DNA of 64,000 nucleotides from Anoplolepis gracilipes (GCF_047496725.1 NC_132972.1:6316001-6380000); one strand, 5' to 3'; positions 1-16,200 are shown, numbered from the stretch's first letter. Translations and numbers: made by a program. The notes: generated by a model from the sequence alone, not told the origin.

Positions 1-1335
1 TATCAATGTAATTTCGATCGAATGTCGATTATATATTTTCAACATTTGCATTCGCGTAACCACAACAATCGCCCGATACATTTATTCGACATCCTTCACG
101 ACAGTCGATCCATTAAAGCGATTTATTCTTGTATTTTCCAATCATTATATTTTACTCGTTGTATCACGGAACGTTGTGTCGCATTATTCACTACCTATCG
201 CGACATTTGCGTTGGAACACGGTGCATTTTTCGCTCAATACTTTTTCCCGGTGTTCCCAAAATTCGCGTACCTATTACACACATTTGTATTCGACGATCA
301 ACATAAATGCGTCGCTAATAGTTTCTATTCGTGTTTACGTAATCGTAATACGCAACGATTGCCGTTCGATGACTAATGGAGAGACATACGTATAAGAGAC
401 TGACACGCTAAGGTTTAACGAAGCTAACTGTGATTCATGCACCGGTTAAATATCGATCTTATCATTCGTAAGACTAAACCTCTCAATCACCATGATCGCC
501 CGATACTTTATTCCAACACGCTCGAAACTCGACTACTCATGCGGAGGTCACGACCAACACGCGCTTTGTTTCTTTCCCTCCGCCACCCATCAATTTCGGG
601 ATTCCCGTGTTTTTTCCGTTGCTTCGCGATACGCGTGTTTTTCAAATAAATAATAACATATACTATACGTACTGTGTATTCTCGTCGAGTTAATTCAAAA
701 TAAAATATTTGTTCTCAACTATTGAAAGTGAAGTATTGTAATAAAGAAAATATCGGATTACGCATATTCTTCTCCTCTAATATAATAGTAATTAATAATT
801 ATTTATGAATCGATAAAGCGTATATAGTAAGTCGTATTCTCAAATATTAAATGTTAAATATATATATGACGAATATTAAATATTAAATACATACGTCGAA
901 AATGAAATATTACTAGCTATTTTTTTCACGATGATCCGGAAATCACCGTATTTTTCGCGTCGAAATTGAATATATACGAATATAAATGCATATGTAAAAA
1001 TAAATAACGCGCTTTGAAAGTGTAATATTAATCTTTAAATCCGTCATATATGGATCATGATTTTGATCCTCTATCGATATTTTAACAATAGAATATCCCA
1101 AAGGCCTTAATCAATAAAAAAATATTTAAAATTTATTTTTGGACTTACAAGGGTTAAATCGGATATCGTGTGAATTTGTGGGCGCGTTCATAAACAATTG
1201 CGTTTTAGCGATTCGCTCTGTATGTCCGCTATGCATGTGTATGCGATTTTTTTTCATGGAATTTTAAAACAAATAAGATCAATGAAATAGTAAATATTTA
1301 TATTCGGTGCATGATTAATAAAAAAATTATTCCAC
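1..1335. repeat. Old tandem duplication, copy 1 (cut by the left window edge)
   Basis: This stretch aligns, with indels, to 1396-2990. Clear anchors are the block around 610-700 (GTGTTTTTCAAATAA..., matched near 2440), the block 885-1045 (matched at 2671-2850; both hold ATCCGGAAAT, then TCGAAA, then GCTTTGAAA-TGTAATAT), and TCATGGAATTTTAAAACAAA near 1255 (matched near 2890). Identity by eye is about 70%, so the duplication is old. Copy 1 has about 110-160 extra bases around 1050-1170. Inside it, sub-units starting near 22 and 437 resemble each other. No coding frame is supported. Confidence 0.6.
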
Positions 1336-1395
1336 AATCTTTTTGTCGTTTTCAATATATAATTAGGCATATGAAGGATTCAACAGTTAAGACAT

Positions 1396-2990
1396 TTGCC
1401 GAAGAAAAACCAAGTCCCCGTAATTAATGCACGACGATTAAATTTCGATCATTATCATTCGCGAGATTTACTTGCTCTCGATGTGATCACGATGATCATT
1501 CGATATTTTCCTCGGCACTCTGATATCCGTCCAACTCTCCGTCCAGGATATCATCACGACCGTTTGACGACTAGCGAATACGCGCGAGTGTATTAAAGGA
1601 GAGCACACGCGATTCATTAAAGCGTCCGTCACATAATTCCGATTGCGATTTACGGGTCGATTAAACAGAGATCGCTATCATTTCCGAAGTACGTAATCTT
1701 CGCGTAATAACGACGATTGCGTCCGATACTTCTGCGTCCGACACTACTGAAATTCAACTGCTCGCAACGCAGTTGCCATTTGACAACTAACGGAAACGCG
1801 ACGTCAAAGGTTCACACGCCAATCGGCAAGGCTTTTGTAGCAAAATGTCGACGATCACGTGCACGCAATTGCTTTCACGTTTGCATCATTCGATCGTATA
1901 TTAATTCTATTAATTTAAAATTCCAACAACTATGACGTAACCGAAATAAGTACGTATGTGTGTGTGTGTGTGTGTGTGTGTGTATTTAATATTCCATTTC
2001 CAACAATAGAATTTTCCTATTCTTCCAGCTCTCATGTATCTTTGTGAATGTATTATACGATTAGAAAAAAATGCGAAAAAAATGTAGAGAAAATGATACG
2101 TCATTCGCCAGGTATGCAAATCTCTCAAGCACTTATCAAATTTCTTATATTAATTATTTCTTCAATATTCGGGAACATAATATGGCAATTGAATGCGATT
2201 AAGTAAATTAGGTAGGTATAGTATCCTCCATCGATTGAAAAATAATAACATTAATAAACTACAAATTTTTTAGACAAACGAATTATATCGAGAGCGCACG
2301 TTTGATCTAATATAGCAGACGCATAATGTTATTAACGCGCATCTTTCCTCCTTTTCCTTTCCATTAATTTCATAATCAATAAAAAAATATGATTAAGAAT
2401 CGTCTGTGGTGAATTTTTATATTTCTTTTCAAGTACACATTTCTGGTACGTGTATTTTTCAAATAAGGAAAGTATCTTTATATTGCGTACGTATCTTGAG
2501 CTAATTCCAGGAGCAGACGTACGAACAAGTTCCAGGATAACGTTTCTAGATTCTTGTTACAGCTGCGAAAAGCGAATAAACACGCGAGCGATGTTAGATA
2601 AAATATCGGATATATTTTTCCGCTAATACGCTATTATGTTTTGCATAATAAGGATAAAACAAATATTAAATATTAAATATATTAAAAATAAAATATTTTG
2701 CTAGTGATTTTTTTGAGACAATCCGGAAATTATCAGTGCGTTTTTTTCATCGAAAAGAAATATATAAAAGCAATATATACAAAAGTAAGCTTTGAAATTG
2801 TAATATAAAATCGCATAAATTATTTAAATTCGTACACACGATGGTAACTGAGTGCATTTCCGCAATACGTGTATGTGAGTAAACCTTCTTCGTGGAATTT
2901 TGAAGCAAACAGAAGCATTGTTCTCAATGGAATAGCAAATATACATACGGCAGATGGGTGATAGTTATGGGTAAATTATTTTTTCTCTCA
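1396..2990. repeat. Old tandem duplication, copy 2
   Basis: Second copy of the preceding duplication. Its internal sub-units near 1427 and 1655 match those of copy 1 near 22 and 437: each has a GATTAAA-TCGATC-TTATCATT-like segment, then CG-rich words ending in CCGATACTT or similar. TTTGACGACTAGCG (near 1564) and ATTTGACAACTAACGGA (near 1778) match GTTCGATGACTAATGGA near 362. A (GT)n run and about 600 bp of sequence around 1830-2430 are present only or mostly in this copy. The duplicated unit may continue left of the window. Confidence 0.6.
1956..1984. repeat. (GT)n microsatellite
   Basis: About 14 uninterrupted GT units inside copy 2 of the tandem duplication. It is absent from copy 1, so it arose or expanded after the duplication. 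Confidence 0.95.
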
Positions 2991-4030
2991 TTCTAAGCAA
3001 ACGTAAGGCACTTGAGACAATCTCAAGCATGAGATTTGAAGGATTCAAGATTATATCTCATTCTATAAACGATGAATAAACCGCTGAATAAAATTGTGTA
3101 CTTCAACATTAACAATAAGCATTGATTATTAATGGCATTTTTTAATGTAATGTGCCATTTTTTTAAACTAAGATCTTAATTTTAAACTCAAACTAAGATT
3201 TAAACTACAATTCTCTTAGTGATTGCCCTCTCGATAAATATATTTCGTAAATAATGTTCTTCTCGACCGATTAATTTTCTTTTATTTGAGATTGTCAGAA
3301 GATATGTCATGTGTATGCGCGATCGATGTAAAAGAATATTTGGGAAAGAACTCGAGCGTTGAAATGTATATATTGAAAGCTCTTACAGTCACCGCTCGCG
3401 CGTTCTCCAACTTGGAGAATATTGAATTGTTCTAACGTATTTTCTTTGAAATGTGAAAATTCACTCCATAGGAAAATTCGTACATCGATGTAGATCGTAG
3501 AAAGACAAGAGTTCCCAATTCTTTTGCTTTGCGAAAACTTTCTCTGCTTTTTCTCGTTTTTGAGATGGAATCCAGATATTTTACATGAAGATAGAATAAT
3601 AATTCTGTGCTTTTACGTTGAACAAAGTAAAAATCTACTCTGTACCTGAAGAACTGTGAAAAAATATATTAACTCATATTTTTATAAAATTATTAATTCT
3701 TCATTCTCTTATTTTTTATTATATAATAGTTTAAAAATTATAAAAACAATAAAACAAACAAACGAAAAAAAAAAGAAAGAAGTAGAGAAATTATAATGTT
3801 TATAATAATATAGAATGAAGGAGATATATTTAAATAAATGCTTTATACATATATTGTATAATATTAGACAAAAGATAATAAATATAAGACATAGAAATTA
3901 AAGCATCCCATAATGTTAATGTTTTCGAAAAACTCATACTTTAATGTAAGCCAGGTTTGTCATCGAATCGAAAAATTTTAATTCTTTCCACAAATCATTC
4001 GCAGGGTACTGAGCCCAATGTTCTCACTTC
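2991..4030. other. AT-rich stretch, no feature seen
   Basis: AT-rich sequence with short A and T runs (for example an A/G-rich run near 3760-3790). I see no open frame, repeat pair or hairpin worth naming. Confidence 0.6.
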
Positions 4031-5960
4031 GCGTATAAAAATATGTTGTGTACGAAGGATATGAAAATCCGAATTGCCATCGAAAGTACTTTGTCGGAAG
4101 ACAAAAGCTCCCCCACGAAGTTCTGACAACGGGATCGCGCTTCTTCTCGCGGCGCAAGGAAAACTTTCCGTATCTCCAACTTCATAAACGTGAAAGTTAT
4201 ACCGAACCGAGACTCTTTCATGGGCAAATCGCTTTTACGCAGTTTGCGAGGAATCGTGCCAAAGATTATAAACATACGAATCGGATATTGAAATCGATAT
4301 ACACACCTTATGCGGGTGCTTTGATGTCGACGAGAAATAGTCGTCTACAATTTTTATATTGATTCGCGATTATTGTAAAATATACATTTCCCCATACTTT
4401 TATGGGATTCACAAATTTTAGTCGTTTTACTCGCTAAATTATAAATTTATAGCGTATCGAGAGATTTGGCAGAATTTTGAATTGTTTATTGATGAATCAA
4501 ATACCTTTTGTTAATTTCAAATCAAGGGTAAACGGTACGTAAAATATTCCCTTTAAACGTTACGTAAAATATTCTCTTTTCGCGTATCAAATATTTTTTA
4601 TTATTAAAAATAAAAATTTTTTAAAAATATTTTAAAATTAAATATATTAAAATTAAAATGTTTGAAGTTTTCAATTAATTATTCTGCTTAATATGATTTG
4701 AACATAAAAGATATTTCACGATAGATTATAGACTCTGTTAATATAGAGTCACCGCAACTGCTGGCTGCCATGGTATCAAAGCCCTGCTTGTTGTTTTCGT
4801 CTCATCACCGGAAATCCTATTTAAGACCGGTGCGAAGTACTAAGTTATTACAGTTTAAGTCGATTGGCTGCGGAAGATGACGTTCGGAAAGCCAAAAAGG
4901 AGCAGTCCTAGAACGTTTCTCCGTAGAGCGCGCTAGAAAGGCTTTTTCCGTACTTCGAACTTCGCAAACATATCCAGCGCATCCGGCTTGTACAAAAACG
5001 GAAGCACTAAAGTACCTGCAACTGCACGATGTTACCAACTTTGTTGCATTCAGAAACTCCTTATCCTTATATCAGTTTTTGTTCGTTACTAAAAGGTGAA
5101 TAATTATCGAATTCTACGCGCACGAGCGCAGTTTCCAGTATCTATCTATTAACACTAATGATGGTGTGTCTCAATCGCCTTCTAATCACATAACTCGCGC
5201 ATCATTTCATAATATTAGCTATTCAAATTCTTTATGTTATCCCATTAAATTCAATATTAAATATCATTGTGTTTTTTAATATTATTTTTAATTTAGAAAA
5301 TGTCATTGTTATATAATTAAAATATCCTACGCAATTAAATTTATAGTGGTATTATTATTATTAATATAAGAATATAATATTATACTTTTTGCTGGTATTT
5401 TAATCAGAGAGAACGAACACGTTATCTACGTGAAACATTAGACAAGAAGAATTTACGTAAGATAATTCCCGTAAAAACTCCGTCTCGACGGTGATAATTT
5501 TAGTTATATGATAACGGAAAGTTACTCGTGAAAAAAACTCAACGGGTCAACTACCGTCCGCGAAAGGAGAGGAGAAGAGTACCGAAATAAAGGAGCAGTG
5601 CTGAAGGAGCAATTGCGTTTCCTCGCGTTTCTTCGCACCCTCGCGCGCTGCGGGAGAATGTTTATTGCTATGATACAGCCGCACGGTAGCTAAGTTGGGT
5701 TAGATCGTCCCCTTTGCCACAGTCGAGGGGTATCTTCTCGAGGTGGTATTTTCTCGCTGCTCGAGAGAATCTGCCGCGTCGCAGGAAGTACCGAGTGGCG
5801 GTGGGTATAGTTGGAAAGTTCCATCCGGAAGTAACGTTCTATTGGCCCATCTGAGCTCGTCGAAATTCTAAATGGGGCTTTCCATTTATTCAAACAGAAT
5901 TTACGATGAACCTTTCGAATCCGCATCGGAGGTAGACCAACGTCGCACAAGACAATCTGT
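4031..5960. other. AT-rich sequence with three CG-rich islets, no identified gene
   Basis: CG-rich islets lie at about 4040-4340, 4740-5040 and 5400-5960. The first is open on both strands (about 104 codons +, 83 codons -, neither starting at ATG on +); the second and third have minus-strand frames of about 73 and 86 codons. Opposite-strand open frames of similar length argue for chance openness in CG-rich DNA. None of the translations is recognisable and no paired splice sites stand out. Confidence 0.5.
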
Positions 5961-6020
5961 TACCATCCGTGTTCTGGATGGATGTTATAGATATATTCAT
6001 ATTTATTTATAGAGAATATA

Positions 6021-6048
6021 TATTTATATATATATATATATATATATA
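6021..6048. repeat. (TA)n microsatellite
   Basis: About 13 TA units in an AT-rich context. Confidence 0.9.
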
Positions 6049-6466
6049 AATCTTTTTGTTTATGGAGAAAAAAAATTGTTGGCAAAAGATTTTGTATTCT
6101 GTGAAATAAACATGATATTTCTATAGTTTATATTCGCGTCTTTTACAGCTATAAAATACACTGACAGAATAATATTTGATTGAAAGTAAAGCCATGGAAA
6201 ATTCTATATTCGCGATAAATTAATTAGTTTACGCTTTTCTTGTTCACAACAATCTTCTTTTGTTTTATAGAGAAAATCTAATATTGGTTATATATAATAC
6301 ATATGTATATTGTATATAACTTTTCACTGGCATAAAGAAAAATTCACTAAGATCCCCGTCACATTTATATTCGGCGAAAATTCGACGAAAACTTTCAAAG
6401 GCATATACGAGGAGGGATTTCGTATCAAAAAATATGGCCTGTTGCTGGTGAAACACATTTAAGGTA

Positions 6467-6490
6467 CCCCCCCCCCCTCCCCATCCCCCC
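6467..6490. repeat. C-rich low-complexity tract
   Basis: An 11-base C run followed by TCCCCATCCCCCC. Such runs are prone to sequencing-length error. Confidence 0.9.
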
Positions 6491-6581
6491 GAACTCTTTA
6501 TACCGCAGTTTGAAGTCCTTGTATCGCCGCGATCGTCCGTGTTATTTATGAGATAAGCAAATCTTTATTTATAGCATAAAC

Positions 6582-6597
6582 TTTTTTTTTTTTTTTT
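6582..6597. repeat. T16 homopolymer
   Basis: Sixteen consecutive T residues. Confidence 0.9.
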
Positions 6598-7560
6598 CTA
6601 TTGTCCGGTACATTTTTCATACTTTCGATATTTACGCGCCTGTCCTCTGGGGAAATCCTCTATAGTCTGGAAAAATCTATGTAGGCGGGCAACGGGGCTG
6701 TAGTTCGATACGGAAGATGACATTTCTGCACGTCTGTCTGTGTTGCGGTTGCAAGTTTGAAGTCACGCTTTACATTTATTCCGATTCCGCCCGGTTCTTT
6801 TGGCATCGCCGATATCAAAAAGCGGCGGTGAAGCTTGTCGTAGATAGGCGGCCGAAGCTTACCGGCAAACTTTATATTATGTCTCGCGAACAAAGTTTGC
6901 TCACGGCAAACTACATCGCGTTCTTATTTATGAATAAATCTTTATTTATGCGTTGCATCACGCGGCGGTATAATGCTGCCATAGTCCTCGCATTTATCGT
7001 TGTCTTGTATTTACGTCACGTCTCAAATTAAAACAAATCGCTTGACGAAGCGAATAAAGTATGTCATTGCATTCAGAAGTTATTTGTAATAATATCCTGT
7101 ACGAACGTAATAAAATTCTAATAGAATTCACAGCTGTGAAACACGTAGAAAAATTAAAATATTAAATAATTCAAATCTATAATACGTGAAACCGTAATAA
7201 AATATAATATAATAACGTAATATAATTTATCAAATTTATATATCTTCAAAAATTATTTGACATAAAAATATATATAATAAATTTTATTATTTTTTACGTA
7301 AAACTGCACATACATCTGTGCATAAAGATTTATTCTTTATTTTACCAAGTAAATTATGTACATTTTATAACTAAAATACATTAAATCATATTTTATAAAT
7401 ATCTAAAATAATTCAAAATATATGTACCTTCGAAAATATCATAGCTTACAGCCGTGAAGGAAGAAAATTAAATCGCATAACTTTTTACGAAGAAATGACT
7501 ACGGGAGATGCAAAAATAGTTCACGAGTTTGCATAAATTTATCATTAAAGAAATAAAACA

Positions 7561-11270
<3,710 letters not shown>

Positions 11271-11309
11271 TTCGCGCAGAATAATATTATCAGCCAGCTA
11301 AAAGCTTGA

Positions 11310-11516
11310 AATCAAGCCTCTGAATCAGAGTGGCCGAAACGAATTTTTCCCGATCTAACCAACTGGCGTATTGGTTTATTAAAGCGCCGTAGGACATTTT
11401 CACGTACTGATTACACATCAATGGGGTTATTCACGACCTCCGTTTCCTCTTTTTCCCGCGAAACGTGTACGGGTTACCATCGGCGGAAAATTGGCTCGAC
11501 GCCAGATCGGGCTTAA
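11310..11516 (+). other. Unassigned 68-codon open segment without a start codon
   Basis: Between TGA at 11307-11309 and TAA at 11514-11516 this frame is open for 68 codons; the only ATG is late. The translation is well mixed and rich in Arg, Ser and Thr (for example SEWPKRIFPDLTNWRIGLLK), unlike the low-complexity frames around it. I see no convincing acceptor and donor pair and no family match. It may be chance openness in a CG-rich islet (11270-11590) or a decayed exon. Confidence 0.15.
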
Positions 11517-11780
11517 AGCTTTTCTACCGCCTCCCAGCAAATAATACGCTAGAAACCCACGTCGAATCGTCGACCCGGATATACTCTCAAATTCGTTACA
11601 CAATCCGTTAGAGAATATTTGCGGTTATATTTCTTTCGAATTACGGATATGCATTTCCGATCGATATAAATATATGAGAACAACGGCGATAGCCGGACAA
11701 AAACAATAATTGAATTTCTATATAAAGCAATGTTAGCTTTCTCGCATAATATAATTAATTCAACTAATCGTACAAGTACC

Positions 11781-11828
11781 TACTAAGTTCTTTTAAAAAT
11801 TTATCAAGATCATATTAGTTATCAATTA
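11781..11828. repeat. Short direct repeat, copy 1
   Basis: Shares TCAAGATCATATTAGTTAT and the preceding TAAGTTCT...AAAATT with 12000-12048, about 220 bp downstream. This is a local, partly decayed duplication. Confidence 0.6.
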
Positions 11829-11999
11829 ATAATTAATCATACAAGTACTAATGTGTACTTCTCTCTAATTTAATATTATATAATTTAATATGTTTATGTG
11901 TATATGTATTAAGTAACACATTAATTATAATTTGTAATATATCGTTAAATTGGTACATCATCCTGTAAACTTTATAGGAATATACATATTATAATAAAA

Positions 12000-12048
12000 C
12001 TTAAGTTCTCTCTTCTCAAAATTGATCAAGATCATATTAGTTATTAAT
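12000..12048. repeat. Short direct repeat, copy 2
   Basis: Partner of the repeat at 11781-11828. The core word is identical over 19 bases. Confidence 0.6.
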
Positions 12049-12120
12049 TTCAAAAAATTAACGCAGCACTTTCCATTATTTATAGTTACACCATACAATA
12101 TTCTCATATATTAAAATAAT

Positions 12121-12209
12121 ATTTCTCATAAATAAATATATCTACAATTTCGCATCACATTGCATTGCGATGCAAAATTGTAGATATACCATATTTAGTT
12201 ATGAGAAAT
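12121..12209. repeat. Near-perfect 89-nt hairpin
   Basis: The inner stem pairs 12139-12156 with 12169-12186 (17 of 18 pairs) around a 12-nt loop. The outer stem pairs 12121-12138 with 12192-12209 (one mismatch), separated from the inner stem by a 5-nt bulge at 12187-12191. Total length and shape fit a miRNA precursor or a short palindromic MITE. I recognise no known mature miRNA in either arm, and the AT-rich context favours a transposon-derived palindrome. It lies alone, with no polycistronic neighbour visible. Confidence 0.6.
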
Positions 12210-12989
12210 TGTCTACATTTAAGAACAAAGAAGCCGTATCGTTCCTATGAAATTTAGTTGAAATACGCTTTAAATATTTGTTCGTCAGTGGAATATGACA
12301 CTTCTCTTTCTTTCTGGTTTAATGTATTTATAAAAAAATCGCTAGCCAAATCTATACAAATTTTAACATCGATTTTATGACAAACCGCAGTGATGGATCG
12401 ATTTGACTATCTAGCTAGTTTTTCGATCGTCGGACAAATGACAAATCCGACATATCCGACGCGATATCAAGGTTGGGCGCGATAAAAGTAATTGTTTTTC
12501 TGGACAAATTGCGCTTTTACGCTAGACGTTCTTTTCGCATCCTCTTGTCGACACGACTAGAGCAAGAACGAGAAGCGAAAAAAGAGCGAGTACACGGGAG
12601 AGAAGCAGGCGGAAAAGGTGTTAAGAACTACAACCGGAACCGTTACGCTTCTTCCCTTTGACCTTCGAAGCAACACAAAAAGAGAAATGCGCGCACCGGC
12701 TTTTCTTCCTCTTAAATTCCGTCGACGACTAAAAGAAGATGGTCCTTTTGTCTGACTAATCTAAGCAAAGTAGTCTCCGCGAAAGGCGGCTAAGTAACTG
12801 CGCGAATCAATAACGCGAGCGTTTATGTAATCGAAGATGGTGATATCAAGACAAAGATTTAAAAGCATTCTCTTGAAAATAATCTTTTGCACTATGAAAT
12901 TAATTTTTCATCTTCTTCTCTCTTTCTAACAAAATATTAACTCAATTTCAAAAGTACATATAATATTATTCAATAAAAAGAAGAAAGAT

Positions 12990-13037
<48 letters not shown>

Positions 13038-13280
13038 TAGAGTTTACATTTTATAAATCATATTACGCTAAATTATGTGTATTATATGCTCCATAAAATA
13101 TATTGACATATGTCAGCTGATTCCCGATTTTATAAAGAAATTATATCGTTCTTTAATATAAATCAATTTTAATTGAATTTAAGTTGTTTGTTTTTATCTC
13201 AATATCTACTAATTATCTTTATATTATAACATTTTCGATTCCACAATAGTATATTATTATATTTATTTAAATTTGTACCC
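12210..13280. other. AT-rich sequence with a purine-rich CG islet (12420-12840)
   Basis: The islet gives a 62-codon plus frame from a GTG/ATG-poor region that ends at 12661 and is not recognised. AT-rich flanks hold one (GA)n run, listed separately. Confidence 0.45.
12988..13034. repeat. (GA)n microsatellite
   Basis: About 20 GA units after an AGAAAGATAGAGAA lead-in. Confidence 0.95.
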
Positions 13281-14310
13281 TCGCAGTTGCCGAAAGATAA
13301 TGGGAACGCTGGGGGCTCTTAGTTATCCCGCGCGCGTGCTTACGAGTTAAGATCAAGCGATGCGAAATCATAAATTAATATCACGGAAGCACCTTGCGCG
13401 ACTATATGGGACTACACGTAATTCCGTGACTTACGGAATGCATACAGCGGAGAGAATGCATACAACGGAATCGTGCAACAAATGTGCAAACATGCAAATA
13501 CCGGTATCACTTTACTCGGTCTTTATTACTGCGATGGAAGACAGTAGCAGCTTGGCGAAAAACGAGATACTTATGTATTAAAAAGCGACGGTTTTTGCGA
13601 TTGTAAACTTTAAGATACGTAAATATGAAGAAAATTAATTATTCTATTTTGTCGATTCACATCACATTTTAATTTTGTACTTATAATTAATTTTCTATTT
13701 AATTTTCCATTAATTTTAATTGATTCTTTTAATTTAATTGATTTTAAATGATCCTTTTCACGCGCTTAAAATACATTTCTACTTCGTATAATAATTTATG
13801 TATAGAAAATGCAGATATAAATTTATCAAGTTTATCAATAATATAAAATTTCATAATTAAATACATTTTGTACATATTTGAATCGTCGATCAAAGGAATT
13901 CGATCGCACTTGTTTCCTATGTACTTGTCATTTAGCTTCAATAAAACTCGAAGCAAACTCGGACTTTGGAGCACGCTTGCGTGCGCGTCACAAAGCCCTA
14001 AGCTACGTATATAGTTCACCTCGTTTATGCATTGAAAGTCCGGCACCGGTTCGAACGGATAAAGTTCCCACGCTGTGGCTTGAAATCGAACCCGACCGCA
14101 ATATCGAAAGTAATCTTTCGCCCTTGCCGAATACGCGATCGCAAACCATCATTCGCTCTATTTTACACGCTAAACTTTTCCAAACGCTAATGCTTTCTTT
14201 ACTTTCTTACCTGTTCACTATCGATTTTTTTTCAAACCAAATGATACAAATTACTTCCGCGGATTATTCTCGGTTTTTATTAAATCTATTTAAATTTTTT
14301 TCATAATATT
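13281..14310. other. Two CG-rich islets with unassigned open frames
   Basis: Islets at 13280-13610 and 13870-14160. The second is open on both strands: about 142 codons + (13878-14306) and 100 codons - (13744-14046, beginning MPDFQCINEVNYIRS). The minus translation is well mixed, but it is not recognised and the overlap argues against either being real. GAATGCATACARCGGA occurs twice in tandem near 13436-13470, a minor duplication. Confidence 0.4.
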
Positions 14311-14544
14311 GGGTTACAAATTCCAGATATACAACTTGATATTGAAACCCTAAGACAAAAATTGTTTTTGTAAAAAAAATTAAATAGCATTATCTTTCTA
14401 ATGATTAATAAAGTTAATTTATTACTAAAAAATATCTGAACAAGATTATATATTCTTGACTATTTACATAAATCAAACTCTATTTATAGAAAAAATATAA
14501 TGCGCACAGAATAAAACTACTTCAATTGGCAAGTAATTAATTAA

Positions 14545-14575
<31 letters not shown>

Positions 14576-16200
14576 TATATAATATTATAAAATACTCTTT
14601 GAAAATTAATTTAAACATGTACATTTTATGAAAACCAACTTACTTTATTACTCGGCAAACTTGAGGCATTGCTATTACTTGAGCAAGTAACTCTATTTCT
14701 ACACGTATAAAATCGTATACGCGATATTCTGTTACGTCATCACGTTTCTAACGAAACGTTACAGTTTCGTTCGTCAAACACTGTGAAATCGAAAAATGCA
14801 ATATATATTATATTATCATATATTTATTTCTTTTTTGTATAATAAAAAAAAGTCGATATATGATATTCTTTGTAATATTTTTATCTTTTTATCAAATATT
14901 TTCTCCCCGACTCTTTTCATGCTTTGTTTTTATCGAATTTACACTTTAATAATCGAAAATAATGATATTAATCTGTAATCCTTCCAAATCATTTAGTTTA
15001 AACGTAATGTCTTATTTAAGAATGTTTAACAATCGAAATTTATTCATAAACTTGTTGTAATATATGTTGCCTATATAAATAATTGAATTATATATTTTAT
15101 CGACAATAAATTTACGCAATTTAAGATGCCATTTCGAGCAACAAACGCGTATAAAAAAATTTCTTTTTTGTTTTAATATTATTCTATATATACAACTATG
15201 TATATATAGTGGTTTATATGTATCAGAAATTCACAAAACATTATGTACTACATGCGTAGTCATCATTCGAACGAGGCGCGAGTTCGCTCATCAATCGCTA
15301 TTAAACCAATTCTGCGGACGTTTAACATTGCAGACGGCAGTGTTCCTAGCATGTAGAATTTTTAAACGAGATATGAATATTTATTAAAGTAGGTAACAGT
15401 GAGACGAAAACCTTGCGATGCAATAACTTAAAATTCCGCGAAGCAATGCGATTTATAAGCGAGTATGGAGCATGTCTGATCTTCATTTGACTATATCTAC
15501 TTGGCAGCAGCAAAGAATGCTTCTCGAAGTATTTTTCATTTGCATGTAAAAACATTCATGTGTAAATTATGCAAACTGTTTGCTTAAGCTCTATGGAGAT
15601 TATGTACTAAATAGCTGTTTGAATTATATATAAATTATCTGCTTTTTTGCAGATTTTTATGATACGCTTTTCGTCCGCTTTCTCTTACTTCCAGGATAAT
15701 ATTTTGACTAAAAACTTTTTTAAATTTTATTTCCTTAGCAGTATAAACATACAATACGCTGTTATATGTATGTCAAAATTATTTTAATATTAAAAGTTAC
15801 TGTTATATAATTGTTTTAACGTATGCATATTCACATTTATTACAGAGGTTAATGGTATGTAAACATATTCAAACACTTAGATAACGTACAATTTTCGACC
15901 GTCAACTGCGACGATCATTTGTCAATATGCTCCAATTTGACAATCACTAAAGTCTAAAACTTGCGATAGAAAAACGGCATGTGTATTGCTTTTAATTTAA
16001 AAAGTGAAGTTGTTAGCTCCAAATTCACCATCGCCTGCAAGAAGCTAGATACGTTATATTAGTTACTAAAATCAAAATACGCGTTGAATCATATTATATT
16101 TCGCCTATTAACGTCATCATGTATATTCGCATGTCAGCGAGGTTCGCGCGTCGTCAATCAATCAAATACAAATAAAATATGAACATTTTTCAAAGTAAAA
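14311..16200. other. AT-rich stretch, no gene seen
   Basis: Long AT-rich run with one (TA)n tract. A CG-enriched patch at 15240-15560 gives a 69-codon minus frame of no recognisable type. ACTACATGCGTAGT at 15247-15260 is a short palindrome of no evident role. Confidence 0.5.
14545..14582. repeat. (TA)n microsatellite
   Basis: About 18 TA units with one CA interruption. Confidence 0.92.

Larger units (their letters stand above)
5961..7560. other. AT-rich stretch with one CG-rich islet (6480-7020)
   Basis: Holds a (TA)n run, a C-rich run and a T run (listed separately) and a CG-rich islet at about 6480-7020. The islet is open in both directions (about 104 codons +, 77 codons -) without recognisable similarity. 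From 7030 the sequence is AT-rich and featureless. Confidence 0.5.
11517..12120. other. AT-rich stretch with a short local duplication
   Basis: Contains the two copies of the ~48-bp repeat listed next. Otherwise AT-rich with nothing identified. Confidence 0.5.

Noticed and set aside
1770..1790. X-box-like GTTGCCATTTGACAAC
   Set aside because: The half-site spacer is four bases rather than one to three, and it lies in a decayed repeat.
13744..14046. 100-codon minus frame with mixed composition
   Set aside because: A 142-codon frame overlaps on the other strand, half of the translation is AT-driven (Lys/Ile/Tyr-rich), and no motif is recognised.
14050..14066. B-box-like GGTTCGAAC
   Set aside because: No cloverleaf or A-box at the right spacing.
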